The notes beneath the pieces were generated by a model. That model was not told where the DNA came from. It worked only from the letters and a program-made list of their open reading frames with translations, and ran no database searches. DNA of 64,000 bases from Bradyrhizobium diazoefficiens (GTDB lineage Bacteria > Pseudomonadota > Alphaproteobacteria > Rhizobiales > Xanthobacteraceae), in assembly GCF_018129965.1 (NCBI RefSeq), contig NZ_JAFCKW010000004.1:352032-416031 (forward strand), in the 5' to 3' direction. Position numbers and translations under genes: made by a program. Shown here in pieces: positions 16,112 to 25,355 of this stretch. How positions within the stretch are numbered: the first letter of the stretch is position 1; each line of letters opens with the position of its first letter.

Positions 16112-17689
16112 ATGAGTGCCATGCTGGAGATGCGAAACGTCAGCAAGAGTTTTTCCGGCGTGCAGGCGCTGCGCGACGTGAATTTCTCGGTCGAGGCCGG
16201 CCAGATCCACGCCCTCGTCGGCGAGAACGGGGCGGGCAAGTCCACGCTGATGAAGGTGCTGAGCGGCGTCTACCCCCACGGCAGCTACGAGGGCACCATT
16301 GTCTTCGACGGCGAAGAGCGTCGCTTCCGCGACATCAACGAGTCCGAGGCGCTCGGCATCATCATCATCCACCAGGAGCTGGCGCTGATCCCGCTGATGT
16401 CGATCGCTGAAAACATCTTTCTGTCGCACCCGCCGTCGAGGCTCGGTGTGATCGATCGCGACGAGGTCTATCGGCGCACGCGGGAGCTGCTGGCGCAGGT
16501 GGGCCTGAAAGAATCCCCGGATACGCTGATCACCGATCTCGGTGTCGGCAAGCAGCAGCTGGTCGAGATCGCGAAGGCACTCTCCAAGCGGGTGCGGATG
16601 CTGATCCTGGACGAGCCGACCGCAAGTCTCAACGAGGCCGACAGCGCCGCGCTGCTGGAACGCCTCATGGCATTCCGCGCGCAGGGCATCGGCTCGATCC
16701 TGATCTCGCACAAGCTCAACGAGGTGGCCAGGGTCGCCGATCACATCACCGTGCTGCGAGACGGCCGCACCGTCGACAGCATCGATTGCCATGCCGAGCC
16801 GATTCAGGAAGACCGGATCATCCGCAGCATGGTCAACCGCGATCTCGCCCATCGCTTTCCCGGGCGCAGCGCGACCATCGGCGATCCCGTGCTCGAGGTC
16901 GCTCACTGGTCGGTCTATCACCCCATTCATCCTGAACGTCAGGTGATCAAGTCTGTCAATTTCAGCGTCAAGCGCGGAGAGGTGGTGGGCATCGCAGGCT
17001 TGATGGGCGCCGGTCGCACTGAATTCGCCATGAGCCTGTTCGGCCGTTCCTGGGGCGCCAATATCAGCGGCCGGATCAGGCTCGAAGGCCGTGACGTCGC
17101 GCTGCCGAACGTCGCCGCAGCGATCGACGCTGGCCTCGCCTACGTGACCGAGGATCGCAAGCAGCTCGGATTGATCCTCGCCGACGACGTCCGCAAGAAC
17201 ATTACGCTGGCGAGCCTCGAGCAGGTCGCGCCCAACAGGGTGATCGACGACATCTCCGAGCTGAAGGTCGCAACCGACTATCGGAACCGGATGCGGATCC
17301 GATGCTCCGATGTGTACCAGGAGACCGGCCAGCTTTCGGGCGGAAACCAGCAGAAGGTCGTGCTGTCGAAATGGCTGATGACCGATCCCAAGGTCCTGAT
17401 CCTGGACGAGCCGACGCGGGGCATCGACGTCGGTGCCAAATACGAAATTTACGGTATCATCAACGAGCTTGCAGAAGCTGGCCGCGGCGTCGTGGTGATC
17501 TCCTCGGAGATGCCAGAGCTGCTCGGCATCTGCGACCGAATCTGCGTCATGAACGACGGTGCCTTCGTCGGTGAATTCACGGGCGCGGAAGCGACGCAGG
17601 AAAAGATCATGCGCGCCATCATGCGCAATGAACGAAGCCATGGATACGGCGCGACCGAGCTCGCGGAGATGGGAGGGGAGCGGCCATGA
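16112..17689 (+). CDS. gguA: Multiple monosaccharide ABC importer, tandem ATP-binding protein GguA
   Basis: 525 residues, two fused ATPase domains. Domain 1 has Walker A GENGAGKST at 37-45, LGVGKQQLVEIAKAL as signature and LILDEPTASLN as Walker B. Domain 2 has QLSGGNQQKVVLSKWL and LILDEPTRGID but a weak Walker A (GLMGAGRTE), as is normal for sugar importers. The start ATG at 16112 gives the expected N-terminus (LEMRNVSKSF); longer in-frame readings run back through the repeat and were rejected. The end overlaps gguB in an ATGA junction. Confidence 0.92.
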   Translation: MSAMLEMRNVSKSFSGVQALRDVNFSVEAGQIHALVGENGAGKSTLMKVLSGVYPHGSYEGTIVFDGEERRFRDINESEALGIIIIHQELALIPLMSIAENIFLSHPPSRLGVIDRDEVYRRTRELLAQVGLKESPDTLITDLGVGKQQLVEIAKALSKRVRMLILDEPTASLNEADSAALLERLMAFRAQGIGSILISHKLNEVARVADHITVLRDGRTVDSIDCHAEPIQEDRIIRSMVNRDLAHRFPGRSATIGDPVLEVAHWSVYHPIHPERQVIKSVNFSVKRGEVVGIAGLMGAGRTEFAMSLFGRSWGANISGRIRLEGRDVALPNVAAAIDAGLAYVTEDRKQLGLILADDVRKNITLASLEQVAPNRVIDDISELKVATDYRNRMRIRCSDVYQETGQLSGGNQQKVVLSKWLMTDPKVLILDEPTRGIDVGAKYEIYGIINELAEAGRGVVVISSEMPELLGICDRICVMNDGAFVGEFTGAEATQEKIMRAIMRNERSHGYGATELAEMGGERP

Positions 17690-18876
17690 CCGACAAGACG
17701 GTATCGCTACCCGAGGAGCGCCGGCACGGCAGCTTCATCAAGAACAATCTGCGCAATTACGGCATGCTGCTGTCGTTGATCGCGATCATGCTGTTCTTCC
17801 AGGTCATGACGGGCGGCACGCTGCTGCAGCCGCTGAACCTCACCAATCTGGTGCTGCAGAACAGCTACATCGTCATCATGGCGCTGGGTATGCTGCTGGT
17901 GATCGTCACCGGCCACATCGATCTGTCGGTCGGTTCGGTCGCGGGCTTTGTCGGTGCTGTCGCCGCTTTGCTTATGGTCACCTACAAGGTCGACTATACG
18001 ATTGCGTTCATCGCATGCCTCGCCCTCGGGGCCGCCATCGGCGCGGCGCAGGGCTATTGGGTGGCCTATTTCAAGATCCCGTCCTTCATCGTGACGCTGG
18101 CCGGTATGCTGGTGTTCAAGGGGCTGGCGCTGGCGGTGCTGCAGGGCCAGTCGCTCGGGCCGTTCCCGCCGACCTTCCAGAAATTGTCCTCGGGCTTCAT
18201 TCCGGAGCTGTTGCCCGAAGCGGGCACGCTGCATCCGACGTCGATGCTCATCGGGGCGGTACTGGCGCTGGGGCTGGTCTATGCGAGCGCCAGGAGCCGC
18301 TCGCGCGAGCTCTCGCACGGCATCGAGGTCGAGCCTTACGCATTCTTCCTGGCAAAGAGCATCGTGCTGGCCTGTGCCGTGCTATACTTCACCTATCTGA
18401 TTGCGACTTATCGCGGCTTGCCCAACGTTCTGGTGATCATGGGCGTCTTGATCGCGCTCTACGGCTTCGTCACCCGCCGCACCGTGATCGGCCGCCAGAT
18501 CTACGCCGTCGGCGGCAATGCGAAGGCTGCAGGCCTGTCGGGCATCAAGACCGAGCGGCTGACCTTCCTCACCTTCGTCAACATGGGCGTGCTGGCCGCG
18601 CTTGCCGGGCTCGTCTTCGCCGCGCGGCTCAACACTGCGACGCCCAAGGCAGGCCTTGGTTTCGAGCTCGACGTCATCGCAGCCTGCTTCATCGGCGGTG
18701 CCTCGGCCTATGGCGGTGTCGGGCGCGTCGGCGGCGCCGTGGTCGGCGCCATGATCATGGGCGTGATGAACAACGGCATGTCGATCCTCGGCATCGGTAT
18801 CGATTACCAGCAGGTGATCAAGGGACTGGTGCTGTTAGGCGCGGTGTGCATCGACGTCTACAATCAACGGCGTTGA
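17686..18876 (+). CDS. gguB: Multiple monosaccharide ABC importer, permease GguB
   Basis: 396-residue permease, longer than RbsC-type permeases, as is usual for GguB/XylH. It starts with a hydrophilic stretch, then many hydrophobic helices with LGMLLVIVTGHIDLSVGSVAGFVGA near residues 65-90 and ACFIGGASAYGGVGRVGG near the end. A single permease gene is present, so it probably works as a homodimer with ChvE and GguA. The ATG overlaps the gguA stop. Confidence 0.92.
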   Translation: MTDKTVSLPEERRHGSFIKNNLRNYGMLLSLIAIMLFFQVMTGGTLLQPLNLTNLVLQNSYIVIMALGMLLVIVTGHIDLSVGSVAGFVGAVAALLMVTYKVDYTIAFIACLALGAAIGAAQGYWVAYFKIPSFIVTLAGMLVFKGLALAVLQGQSLGPFPPTFQKLSSGFIPELLPEAGTLHPTSMLIGAVLALGLVYASARSRSRELSHGIEVEPYAFFLAKSIVLACAVLYFTYLIATYRGLPNVLVIMGVLIALYGFVTRRTVIGRQIYAVGGNAKAAGLSGIKTERLTFLTFVNMGVLAALAGLVFAARLNTATPKAGLGFELDVIAACFIGGASAYGGVGRVGGAVVGAMIMGVMNNGMSILGIGIDYQQVIKGLVLLGAVCIDVYNQRR

Positions 18877-18886
18877 GCCCGCGCCG

Positions 18887-19822
18887 ATGCTGATGGCCTG
18901 CGGCGATGCGCTGATCGACTTCGTGCCGACGCAGAGCGTGGAGGGACGCGAAGCGGTGATGCCGGTGGTGGGCGGCTCTTGTCTGAACGTCGCCATCGGT
19001 CTGGCGCGGCTCGGTGCGCAGAGCGGCTTCGTCGGCGGCATCTCGACCGACATGTTCGGGCAGATGATCGCCGATCATGCCGCGGCATCAAACGTCGATC
19101 TGGGGTTTGCGAAGCGCAGCGATCACCGGACCACGCTGGCCTTCGTCCGCATCATTGCGGGCGAGACGAGTTATGCCTTCTACGATCAGGGGACCGCTGC
19201 ACGAAGCTGGACGTACCGGCGAGGAGAAATTCCATTTGCTGACGTGGAAGCGGTTCACGTTGGTTCGACCACATTGATCAATGGTCAAGGGGCAGCCGAG
19301 ACCAAGGCCCTGATCGCGGACGCACGGGCGACATCGACGATCGCGTTCGATCCGAATTGCCGGCCCAATCTGGTCAAGGACAAGGCGGCCTATCTCGCAC
19401 GCATGGCGGAGTTCGCAAGCGACGCCGACCTCATCAAGATGTCGGACGTCGACTTCGCCTATCTCTTTGGAACTGAGCCTTACGAGCAACGCGTGCGGGC
19501 GCTGCTCGGGCGGGGCGCCAGCCTCGTGGTCATCACTTGCGGCGGCGACGGTGCGATGGCTTGGCACGCCAAGGCAGGGCGGATCGACGTCGCCGCGCCG
19601 ACGGTCGACATCGCCGACACCATCGGTGCCGGCGACAGTTTTCAGGCGGCGTTGCTGTTTGCCTTGCAAAGGCAAGGGTCGCTGGCCCGGCAGCATCTGG
19701 CGGACATCGGTACCTGTGAACTCCGACGCGTGCTGACCTTCGCCGCCACCTGCGCCGGCATCACCTGCACCCGTCCGGGCGCCGATCCGCCCTGGAGCCA
19801 TGAGGTGTGTCCGGGCTGGTAG
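18887..19822 (+). CDS. PfkB-family carbohydrate kinase (fructokinase-like)
   Basis: 311 residues with both PfkB signatures: GGSCLNVAIGLARLGA near residues 26-41 and the ATP/catalytic DTIGAGDSF near 245. The opening MLMACGDALIDF matches bacterial fructokinase-like kinases. It starts 10 bases after gguB, so it probably phosphorylates an imported sugar or a 2-keto-3-deoxy acid made by the oxidative genes upstream. The exact substrate cannot be set from sequence. Confidence 0.8.
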   Translation: MLMACGDALIDFVPTQSVEGREAVMPVVGGSCLNVAIGLARLGAQSGFVGGISTDMFGQMIADHAAASNVDLGFAKRSDHRTTLAFVRIIAGETSYAFYDQGTAARSWTYRRGEIPFADVEAVHVGSTTLINGQGAAETKALIADARATSTIAFDPNCRPNLVKDKAAYLARMAEFASDADLIKMSDVDFAYLFGTEPYEQRVRALLGRGASLVVITCGGDGAMAWHAKAGRIDVAAPTVDIADTIGAGDSFQAALLFALQRQGSLARQHLADIGTCELRRVLTFAATCAGITCTRPGADPPWSHEVCPGW

Positions 19823-19942
19823 TACCGCGCCCGGGTATCGTTCCGGGATGTTCCGGTGAACTGTGGCCATGCGTCGGCGGAAATGGACAGGAGGTGGGCT
19901 CACTGGCAAGGTCCGCGCGTCCTGACGCGAGCCTGTCCATCC

Positions 19943-21364
19943 ATGAGCGACGATCTCTGTTTCCTGTCCGCCGTCGAGCTGCGCGAACGTATCCACAGCA
20001 AGGAGATTTCCCCGGTCGAGGTCACGCGCGCCGTGCTCGCGCGCGCCGAGGCGCTCCAGCCCGAACTGAACTGCTTCATTACGCTCTGCGGCGAGGAGGC
20101 GATGGCCGAGGCGCGCGCCGCCGAGCGAAAGATGATGGCGGGGGAACCGCTCGGCCTGCTGCACGGCATCCCCTACACCGTCAAGGACATCGTCAACACC
20201 CGCGGCGTGACGACCACGTTCGGCGCCGTCCCCTACAAGGACAATGTGCCGACGGAGGACGCCGTCGCGGTCGCAAGGCTGCGCAGCGAAGGCGCGATCC
20301 TGATCGGCAAGACAACGACGCCGGAATTCGGCAGCAAATGCCTGACCGACTCGCCGCTGTTCGGTCGTACCCGAAACGCGTGGGACCCGCGGCGCTCCTG
20401 CGGCGGCTCCAGCGGCGGCGCGGCGGTGGCTGTTGCGAGCGGCATCGCCCCGCTGGCGGTCGCGACCGATGGGGGCGGCTCGACGCGCATTCCAGCCGCC
20501 TGCAACGGCGTGGTCGGACTGAAGCAGAGCAATGGCGTGATCGCGCACAGCCAGGCGCTCGATGCGTTCGGCAACCAGACCTACGTTACGCCGATGACGC
20601 GCGATGTCGCCGACACCGCCCTGATGATGCAGGCCATGGCCGGCGAGGATGCTTGCGATCCCTGGTCGATCGGCGTCCCCGTACCCGATTTCATCGGCAC
20701 GTCCGTTCCGCGCGGCGATCTGCGCGGGCGAAAGATCCTGTTCTGCGCCGCGCCGCCCGGACGCCCGGCCTCCGCCGATGTCGCAGCCAGCTTCAAGGCG
20801 GGCCTCGATCGGCTCGCAGGTCTCGGGGCCGAGCTCGAGGAATTTTCCGGCGAGGGGTTTGACGTCGAGCGGATCTGGCGCGCCATCAACCACACCGTCT
20901 GGCGCGCGCGGTTTTCGAAGCTGGTGGCCGAGCATGGCGACGTTCTCAGCGAGGCCTTCGTCAAGCAGGTTGCGCTCGCCTCTGATGTCAGCGGCGTTGC
21001 TTATCAGGAGGCGATGTTCGCCCGCACCGCGCTGTTCCGCCGCGTGCAATCCCTGCTTGCGCTTGGGCATTTTCTGGCGATGCCGACCATCATGCGCACC
21101 GCGCTGCCGATCGACCAGGACCTGTTCGGCAGCATCGAGATCGACGAGGCGCATTTCGACAGCGTCCGCCCGCACTGGTTCCCCTGGACCATGCCGTTCA
21201 ACATGACCGGTCACCCCGCGATCAGTCTGCCCTGCGGCTTCGGCGGCGACGGTCTGCCGATCGGACTGCAGCTCGTCGGACGCTTCCGCGCCGATGCCGA
21301 ATTGCTACGCGTCAGTGCGCTGTTCGAGGCCTCTCACGACCTGCTGTCCCGGCGACCGGGATGA
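19943..21364 (+). CDS. Amidase (amidase signature family)
   Basis: 473 residues with the Ser-cisSer-Lys triad of the family: Lys81 in YTVKDI, the GGSSGG loop at 154-159 and nucleophile Ser180 in DGGGSTRIPA. It hydrolyses an amide to acid plus ammonia; the acyl group is unknown. I chose MSDDLCFLS at 19943 because homologous amidases begin near this point and the upstream extension is unlike the family. It precedes a dipeptide-type importer on the same strand, which suggests it acts on an imported amide or peptide. Confidence 0.85.
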   Translation: MSDDLCFLSAVELRERIHSKEISPVEVTRAVLARAEALQPELNCFITLCGEEAMAEARAAERKMMAGEPLGLLHGIPYTVKDIVNTRGVTTTFGAVPYKDNVPTEDAVAVARLRSEGAILIGKTTTPEFGSKCLTDSPLFGRTRNAWDPRRSCGGSSGGAAVAVASGIAPLAVATDGGGSTRIPAACNGVVGLKQSNGVIAHSQALDAFGNQTYVTPMTRDVADTALMMQAMAGEDACDPWSIGVPVPDFIGTSVPRGDLRGRKILFCAAPPGRPASADVAASFKAGLDRLAGLGAELEEFSGEGFDVERIWRAINHTVWRARFSKLVAEHGDVLSEAFVKQVALASDVSGVAYQEAMFARTALFRRVQSLLALGHFLAMPTIMRTALPIDQDLFGSIEIDEAHFDSVRPHWFPWTMPFNMTGHPAISLPCGFGGDGLPIGLQLVGRFRADAELLRVSALFEASHDLLSRRPG

Positions 21365-21446
21365 ATGGATGCGAGCTGCAAAGAGCTTGCGTCCGGCGCC
21401 CGGGCATGTTGATCGTGCGACGGATGAGCCCTGAACCCGATCGCGC

Positions 21447-22397
21447 ATGAGCGTCTTTGTCCTCCGACGTGTCCTGACCTTGCTGGCGACGCTGGTCGGC
21501 GCATCCGTGATCATTTTCCTGGTGCTGGACGCGCTTCCGGGCAATGCCGCGCAGATGCTGATGGGGGCGGACGCGTCGGCTGACGCAGTCCGCGCGCTCA
21601 CCGTCAAGCTCGGGCTCGATCAGCCGCTGGCGGTTCGCTACCTGCAATGGATCAGGGGACTGCTGACCGGCGATCTCGGCAACAGCTATGCCTATGGCAC
21701 GCCGGTCGGGAGCTTGATCGTCGAGCGGATGGCGCTGACCATTCCGCTCGCGATCATGTCGATGCTGATCACCGTGGTGCTGGCACTGTCGGCAGGCATC
21801 TACACGGCCGCCAACCACAACAAGCTCGGCGACGTCGGCGTGATGTCGCTGACCCAGATCGGCATCGCGCTGCCGAATTTCTGGTTCGCGATTCTCCTGG
21901 TGCTGCTGTTCTCGGTGCGGCTGCAATGGTTGTCGGCGGGCGGTTTTCCGGGCTGGGAGGACGGCATCTGGCCGGGCGTCAAATCGCTGCTGCTGCCGGC
22001 GGTCTCGCTCGCGGTGGTGCAGGCCGCGATCCTCGCGCGCGTCACGCGCTCGGCCGTGCTGGAGGTCTTGCGTGAAGACTTCGTCCGCACCGCGCGCGCA
22101 AAGGGGCTCGGCAAGCGCGAGGTGCTTTGGAGCCACGTGCTGCGCAACGCCATGATCCCGGTGATGACGGTCATGGGGCTGCAATTCGCCAATCTGCTTG
22201 CCGGCACCATCGTGATCGAGAACGTGTTCTATCTGCCGGGCCTCGGCCGGCTGATCTTCCAGTCGATCGCCAACCGCGATCTCATCGTCGTGCGCAACTG
22301 CGTGATGTTGCTGGCCGCCATGGTCGTGATCGTCAATTTCGTGGTCGACGTGCTCTATGCCTTGATCGATCCCCGCATCAAGGTCCATGATCTATGA
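21447..22397 (+). CDS. Peptide-type ABC importer permease (DppB-like)
   Basis: 316 residues, inner-membrane permease of the DppB/OppB family. The N-terminal LRRVLTLLATLVGASVIIFLVL helix is followed by GNAAQMLMG and LGLDQPLAVRYLQWIRGLLTGDLG, the usual family opening. The EAA-loop region VLREDFVRTARAKGLGKREVLWSHVLRNAMIP near residues 206-237 contacts the ATPase. The stop overlaps the next gene start, so the importer genes form one operon. Confidence 0.9.
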   Translation: MSVFVLRRVLTLLATLVGASVIIFLVLDALPGNAAQMLMGADASADAVRALTVKLGLDQPLAVRYLQWIRGLLTGDLGNSYAYGTPVGSLIVERMALTIPLAIMSMLITVVLALSAGIYTAANHNKLGDVGVMSLTQIGIALPNFWFAILLVLLFSVRLQWLSAGGFPGWEDGIWPGVKSLLLPAVSLAVVQAAILARVTRSAVLEVLREDFVRTARAKGLGKREVLWSHVLRNAMIPVMTVMGLQFANLLAGTIVIENVFYLPGLGRLIFQSIANRDLIVVRNCVMLLAAMVVIVNFVVDVLYALIDPRIKVHDL

Positions 22398-23287
22398 GCG
22401 CGCCGCTGACATCATCGGTTGACGCACCTATCGTGGCGCGCCCCGTGCCGCCCCGGACGTTCTGGGGCCGCGCGCTGCGCCATCGCAGCTTTGTACTGGG
22501 CGGTGCGCTCAGCCTGCTGGTGCTCGCGTCGGCGCTGCTGTCGCTGGTGTGGACGCCGTGGTCGCCTTACGAGATCGACATCGCTGCAAAACTCAGGCCG
22601 CCGTCGGCTGCGCACTGGCTCGGCACTGATTCCTTCGGCCGCGACATCGTTTCGCTGCTGCTGGCGGGCGCGCGCTCGACCATCATGGTCGGCGTCATCG
22701 CCGTGAGCATCGGTCTCACCTTCGGCGTCTGCCTCGGCCTGATCGCATCGGCCAAGCGCGGCTGGACCGAGGAGATCATCATGCGGTTCTCTGATTTCGC
22801 CTTCGCCTTTCCGGCGGTGTTGTCGGCGATCATGCTCGCCGCGGTGGTGGGGCCGGGCATGGTGACCTCGATCGTCGCAATCGGCATGTTCCAGATCCCG
22901 ACGCTGACCCGGCTGACACGCGGCTCCGCCAACGCGATCTGGGCGCGCGAATTCGTGCTGGCGGCGCGTGCGTCAGGCAAGGGCAAGTTCCGCATCACCA
23001 TCGAGCATGTGCTGCCGAACATCCTGTCGATCCTGATCGTCCAGGCCACCATCCAGTTCGCGCTTGCCATCCTCGCCGAAGCCGCGCTGTCCTATCTCGG
23101 TCTCGGCACGCAGCCGCCGCAACCGTCCTGGGGCCGGATGCTGAACGATGCGCAGACGCTGCTGTTCCAGTCGCCGATGCTCGCGGTCTATCCGGGCGCC
23201 GCCATCGCCGTCGCGGTGCTCGGTCTCAATCTCCTCGGCGATGGCCTGCGCGATCTGCTCGATCCCCGGCTGGCGCGGGAGCGGTGA
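22394..23287 (+). CDS. Peptide-type ABC importer permease (DppC-like)
   Basis: 297 residues, DppC/OppC-family inner-membrane permease. Typical stretches are LRPPSAAHWLGTDSFGRDIVSLLLAGAR at about 68-95, the EAA-like REFVLAARASGKGKFRI near 189-205 and the late ALSYLGLGTQPPQPSWGRML. The ATG lies in an ATGA overlap with the previous gene, and the stop overlaps the GTG of the next. Confidence 0.9.
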   Translation: MSAPLTSSVDAPIVARPVPPRTFWGRALRHRSFVLGGALSLLVLASALLSLVWTPWSPYEIDIAAKLRPPSAAHWLGTDSFGRDIVSLLLAGARSTIMVGVIAVSIGLTFGVCLGLIASAKRGWTEEIIMRFSDFAFAFPAVLSAIMLAAVVGPGMVTSIVAIGMFQIPTLTRLTRGSANAIWAREFVLAARASGKGKFRITIEHVLPNILSILIVQATIQFALAILAEAALSYLGLGTQPPQPSWGRMLNDAQTLLFQSPMLAVYPGAAIAVAVLGLNLLGDGLRDLLDPRLARER

Positions 23288-24300
23288 CGATGGACGAGCA
23301 CGCCACCACACCGCTGATCGCCGTCGATAATCTCGGCGTGCGCCTCAATACCAGCCGTGGGCCGGCGCAGGCCGTGCGCGGCGTCAGCTTTGCGCTCAAG
23401 CGCGGCGAGACGCTCGGGCTCGTGGGTGAATCCGGCTGCGGCAAATCGGTGACGGCGCTGTCGCTGATGGGACTGTTGCCCGACAGTGCAAGCATCACCG
23501 GCAGCATCAAGCTGGAGGGACGCGAACTCGCCGGTTTGTCCGACGCGGATTATTGTGGCTTGCGTGGCAACCGCATCAGCATGATCTTCCAGGAGCCGAT
23601 GACCGCGCTCAATCCGATGCATACGATCGGGCACCAGGTCGCCGAGCCGCTGCAGCGTCATAAGGCCTATTCGGCGTCGCAGGCGCGGCGGGAGGCGATC
23701 GCCTTGCTCGACCGGGTCGGACTGCCGGATCCGTCGAGGCGGATCGACGCCTATCCGCACCAGTTTTCTGGCGGTCAGCGCCAGCGCGTCACCATCGCCA
23801 TGGCGCTCGCCTGCGAGCCGGACCTGCTGATCGCGGACGAGCCGACCACAGCGCTCGACGTCACGATCCAGGGCCAGATCCTCGATCTCATCGCCGAACT
23901 CGTCGAGGAGCGCGGCATGTCGATGATCCTGATCTCGCACGATCTCGGCGTCATCGCCGAGAACGTTCAGCGCATGATGGTGATGTATGGCGGCACGGTG
24001 GTCGAGAGCGGGTCGACCGACGAGGTGTTTCGCCGCATGGGCCATCCCTATACGCAAGGCCTGTTCCGCGCACGGCCGAAGCTTGGCGCGCGGAAGGGAA
24101 CGCGGCTGACGACCATTGCAGGCACAGTGCCCGAGCTCGTCGACCTGCCGGCCGGCTGCGCCTTCGGCGATCGCTGTCCGCTGGTCGAAGACCGATGCCG
24201 CGCGGCGCTGCCGCCGGTGGTCGAGGTCGGCGCAGGGCACGGCGTGCGATGCGTGCGGACCGACGTCTCGATGGCCGCGCATGTCGGAGCGCCCGCATGA
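23284..24300 (+). CDS. Peptide-type ABC importer ATP-binding protein (DppD-like)
   Basis: About 338 residues from a GTG in a GTGA overlap; an ATG six bases on (23290) is an equally good start. Counted from that ATG, Walker A GESGCGKS is at 46-53. The signature FSGGQRQRV and Walker [13 protein letters not shown] follow. The C-terminal oligopeptide domain is present, with Cys residues in [16 protein letters not shown] that may bind an Fe-S cluster as in DppD. It pairs with the next ATPase. Confidence 0.9.
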   Translation: MTMDEHATTPLIAVDNLGVRLNTSRGPAQAVRGVSFALKRGETLGLVGESGCGKSVTALSLMGLLPDSASITGSIKLEGRELAGLSDADYCGLRGNRISMIFQEPMTALNPMHTIGHQVAEPLQRHKAYSASQARREAIALLDRVGLPDPSRRIDAYPHQFSGGQRQRVTIAMALACEPDLLIADEPTTALDVTIQGQILDLIAELVEERGMSMILISHDLGVIAENVQRMMVMYGGTVVESGSTDEVFRRMGHPYTQGLFRARPKLGARKGTRLTTIAGTVPELVDLPAGCAFGDRCPLVEDRCRAALPPVVEVGAGHGVRCVRTDVSMAAHVGAPA

Positions 24301-25301
24301 CGGCGGTGCCGCTTCTCGACGTGAAGGATCTCGAGCAGCGCTACACGCTGCCGCGTGAAAGCCTGTTCCGTCCGCCGGGGCAGGTGCGCGCCCTCAATGG
24401 CGTCAGCGTGCAGGTTCAGGCTGGCAAGAGCCTCGGTATTGTCGGCGAATCCGGCTCGGGCAAGTCGACCTTCGCACGGGTGGTGATGGCGCTGGAACGT
24501 CCGACGTCCGGGCAGGTCACGCTGCTCGGCCGCGATCTCAACCAGATCTCGGCCGACGAGCTGCGCCGCGCCCGTCGCGACTTCCAGATGGTGTTTCAGG
24601 ACCCCTACGGCTCGCTCGATCCGCGCCAGACGATCGCGCGCATCGTCGCCGAACCTCTCACGGTGCTCGATGACGCCGACCGCTCCACGTTTCGCACGCG
24701 CGTTTCCGCGGTGCTGAAACAGGTCGGCCTGCGCGAAGCGGACATTGATAAATATCCGCACGAATTCTCCGGCGGCCAGCGCCAGCGCATCGCGATCGCG
24801 CGTGCGCTGGTCACGCAGCCGAAATTGATCGTCGCGGACGAGCCGGTCTCCGCGCTCGACGTCTCCGTGCAGGCGCAGGTGCTGAACCTGATGCAGGACC
24901 TACAGGAGCAATTCGGCCTCAGCTACGTCCTCATCAGCCACGACCTCGCCGTGGTCGACTATCTCTGCGACGAGGTCGCGGTGATGTATCTCGGCCGGAT
25001 CGTGGAGCAGGGGCGGCCGGAGGATCTGTTCGCGCACTGTGCCCATCCCTACACGCGCGCGCTGCTGGACGCCGTGCCGCGGGCGCGGCCCGGTGGCAGC
25101 CGGCGGCGGCGCGGGGCCCAGGCGATCGCATCGCAATCGGCCGTCGCGAGCGGGTGTCCTTATGCCGCGCGCTGTTCACTCGCAGACCAGCATTGCCGCG
25201 AGGTTCTGCCCTTGCTACGCAAGGTGGGCGAGACGCATCTTGCCGCCTGCCACAAGGCGGAGGCGGTGATGGCTTTGCCGCAAGTGGCCATGGACGGTTA
25301 G
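24297..25301 (+). CDS. Peptide-type ABC importer ATP-binding protein (DppF-like)
   Basis: 334 residues. Walker A GESGSGKS is at about 50-57, the Q-loop reads MVFQDPYGSLDPR, the signature FSGGQRQRI and Walker B LIVADEPVSALD. The C-terminal SGCPYAARCSLADQHC carries the family cysteines. The MTAVPLLDV start lies in an ATGA overlap with the DppD-like gene; longer readings into that gene were rejected. Confidence 0.9.
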   Translation: MTAVPLLDVKDLEQRYTLPRESLFRPPGQVRALNGVSVQVQAGKSLGIVGESGSGKSTFARVVMALERPTSGQVTLLGRDLNQISADELRRARRDFQMVFQDPYGSLDPRQTIARIVAEPLTVLDDADRSTFRTRVSAVLKQVGLREADIDKYPHEFSGGQRQRIAIARALVTQPKLIVADEPVSALDVSVQAQVLNLMQDLQEQFGLSYVLISHDLAVVDYLCDEVAVMYLGRIVEQGRPEDLFAHCAHPYTRALLDAVPRARPGGSRRRRGAQAIASQSAVASGCPYAARCSLADQHCREVLPLLRKVGETHLAACHKAEAVMALPQVAMDG

Positions 25302-25355
25302 TATCCCCATGGAATTTGCGTAGGCTGGGAAGAGAAGAAGGCCGGGGAGTTACGC

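Noticed and set aside
15089..17641. An 850-codon open frame on the minus strand opposite chvE-gguA
   Set aside because: It has no family features, runs through a palindromic repeat, and mirrors the codon structure of two well-supported genes. GC-rich third positions keep the opposite strand open.
19088..21214. A 708-codon minus-strand open frame opposite the kinase and amidase genes
   Set aside because: Antisense to two genes with clear catalytic motifs, low-complexity Arg/Ala/Gly composition and no recognisable domain.
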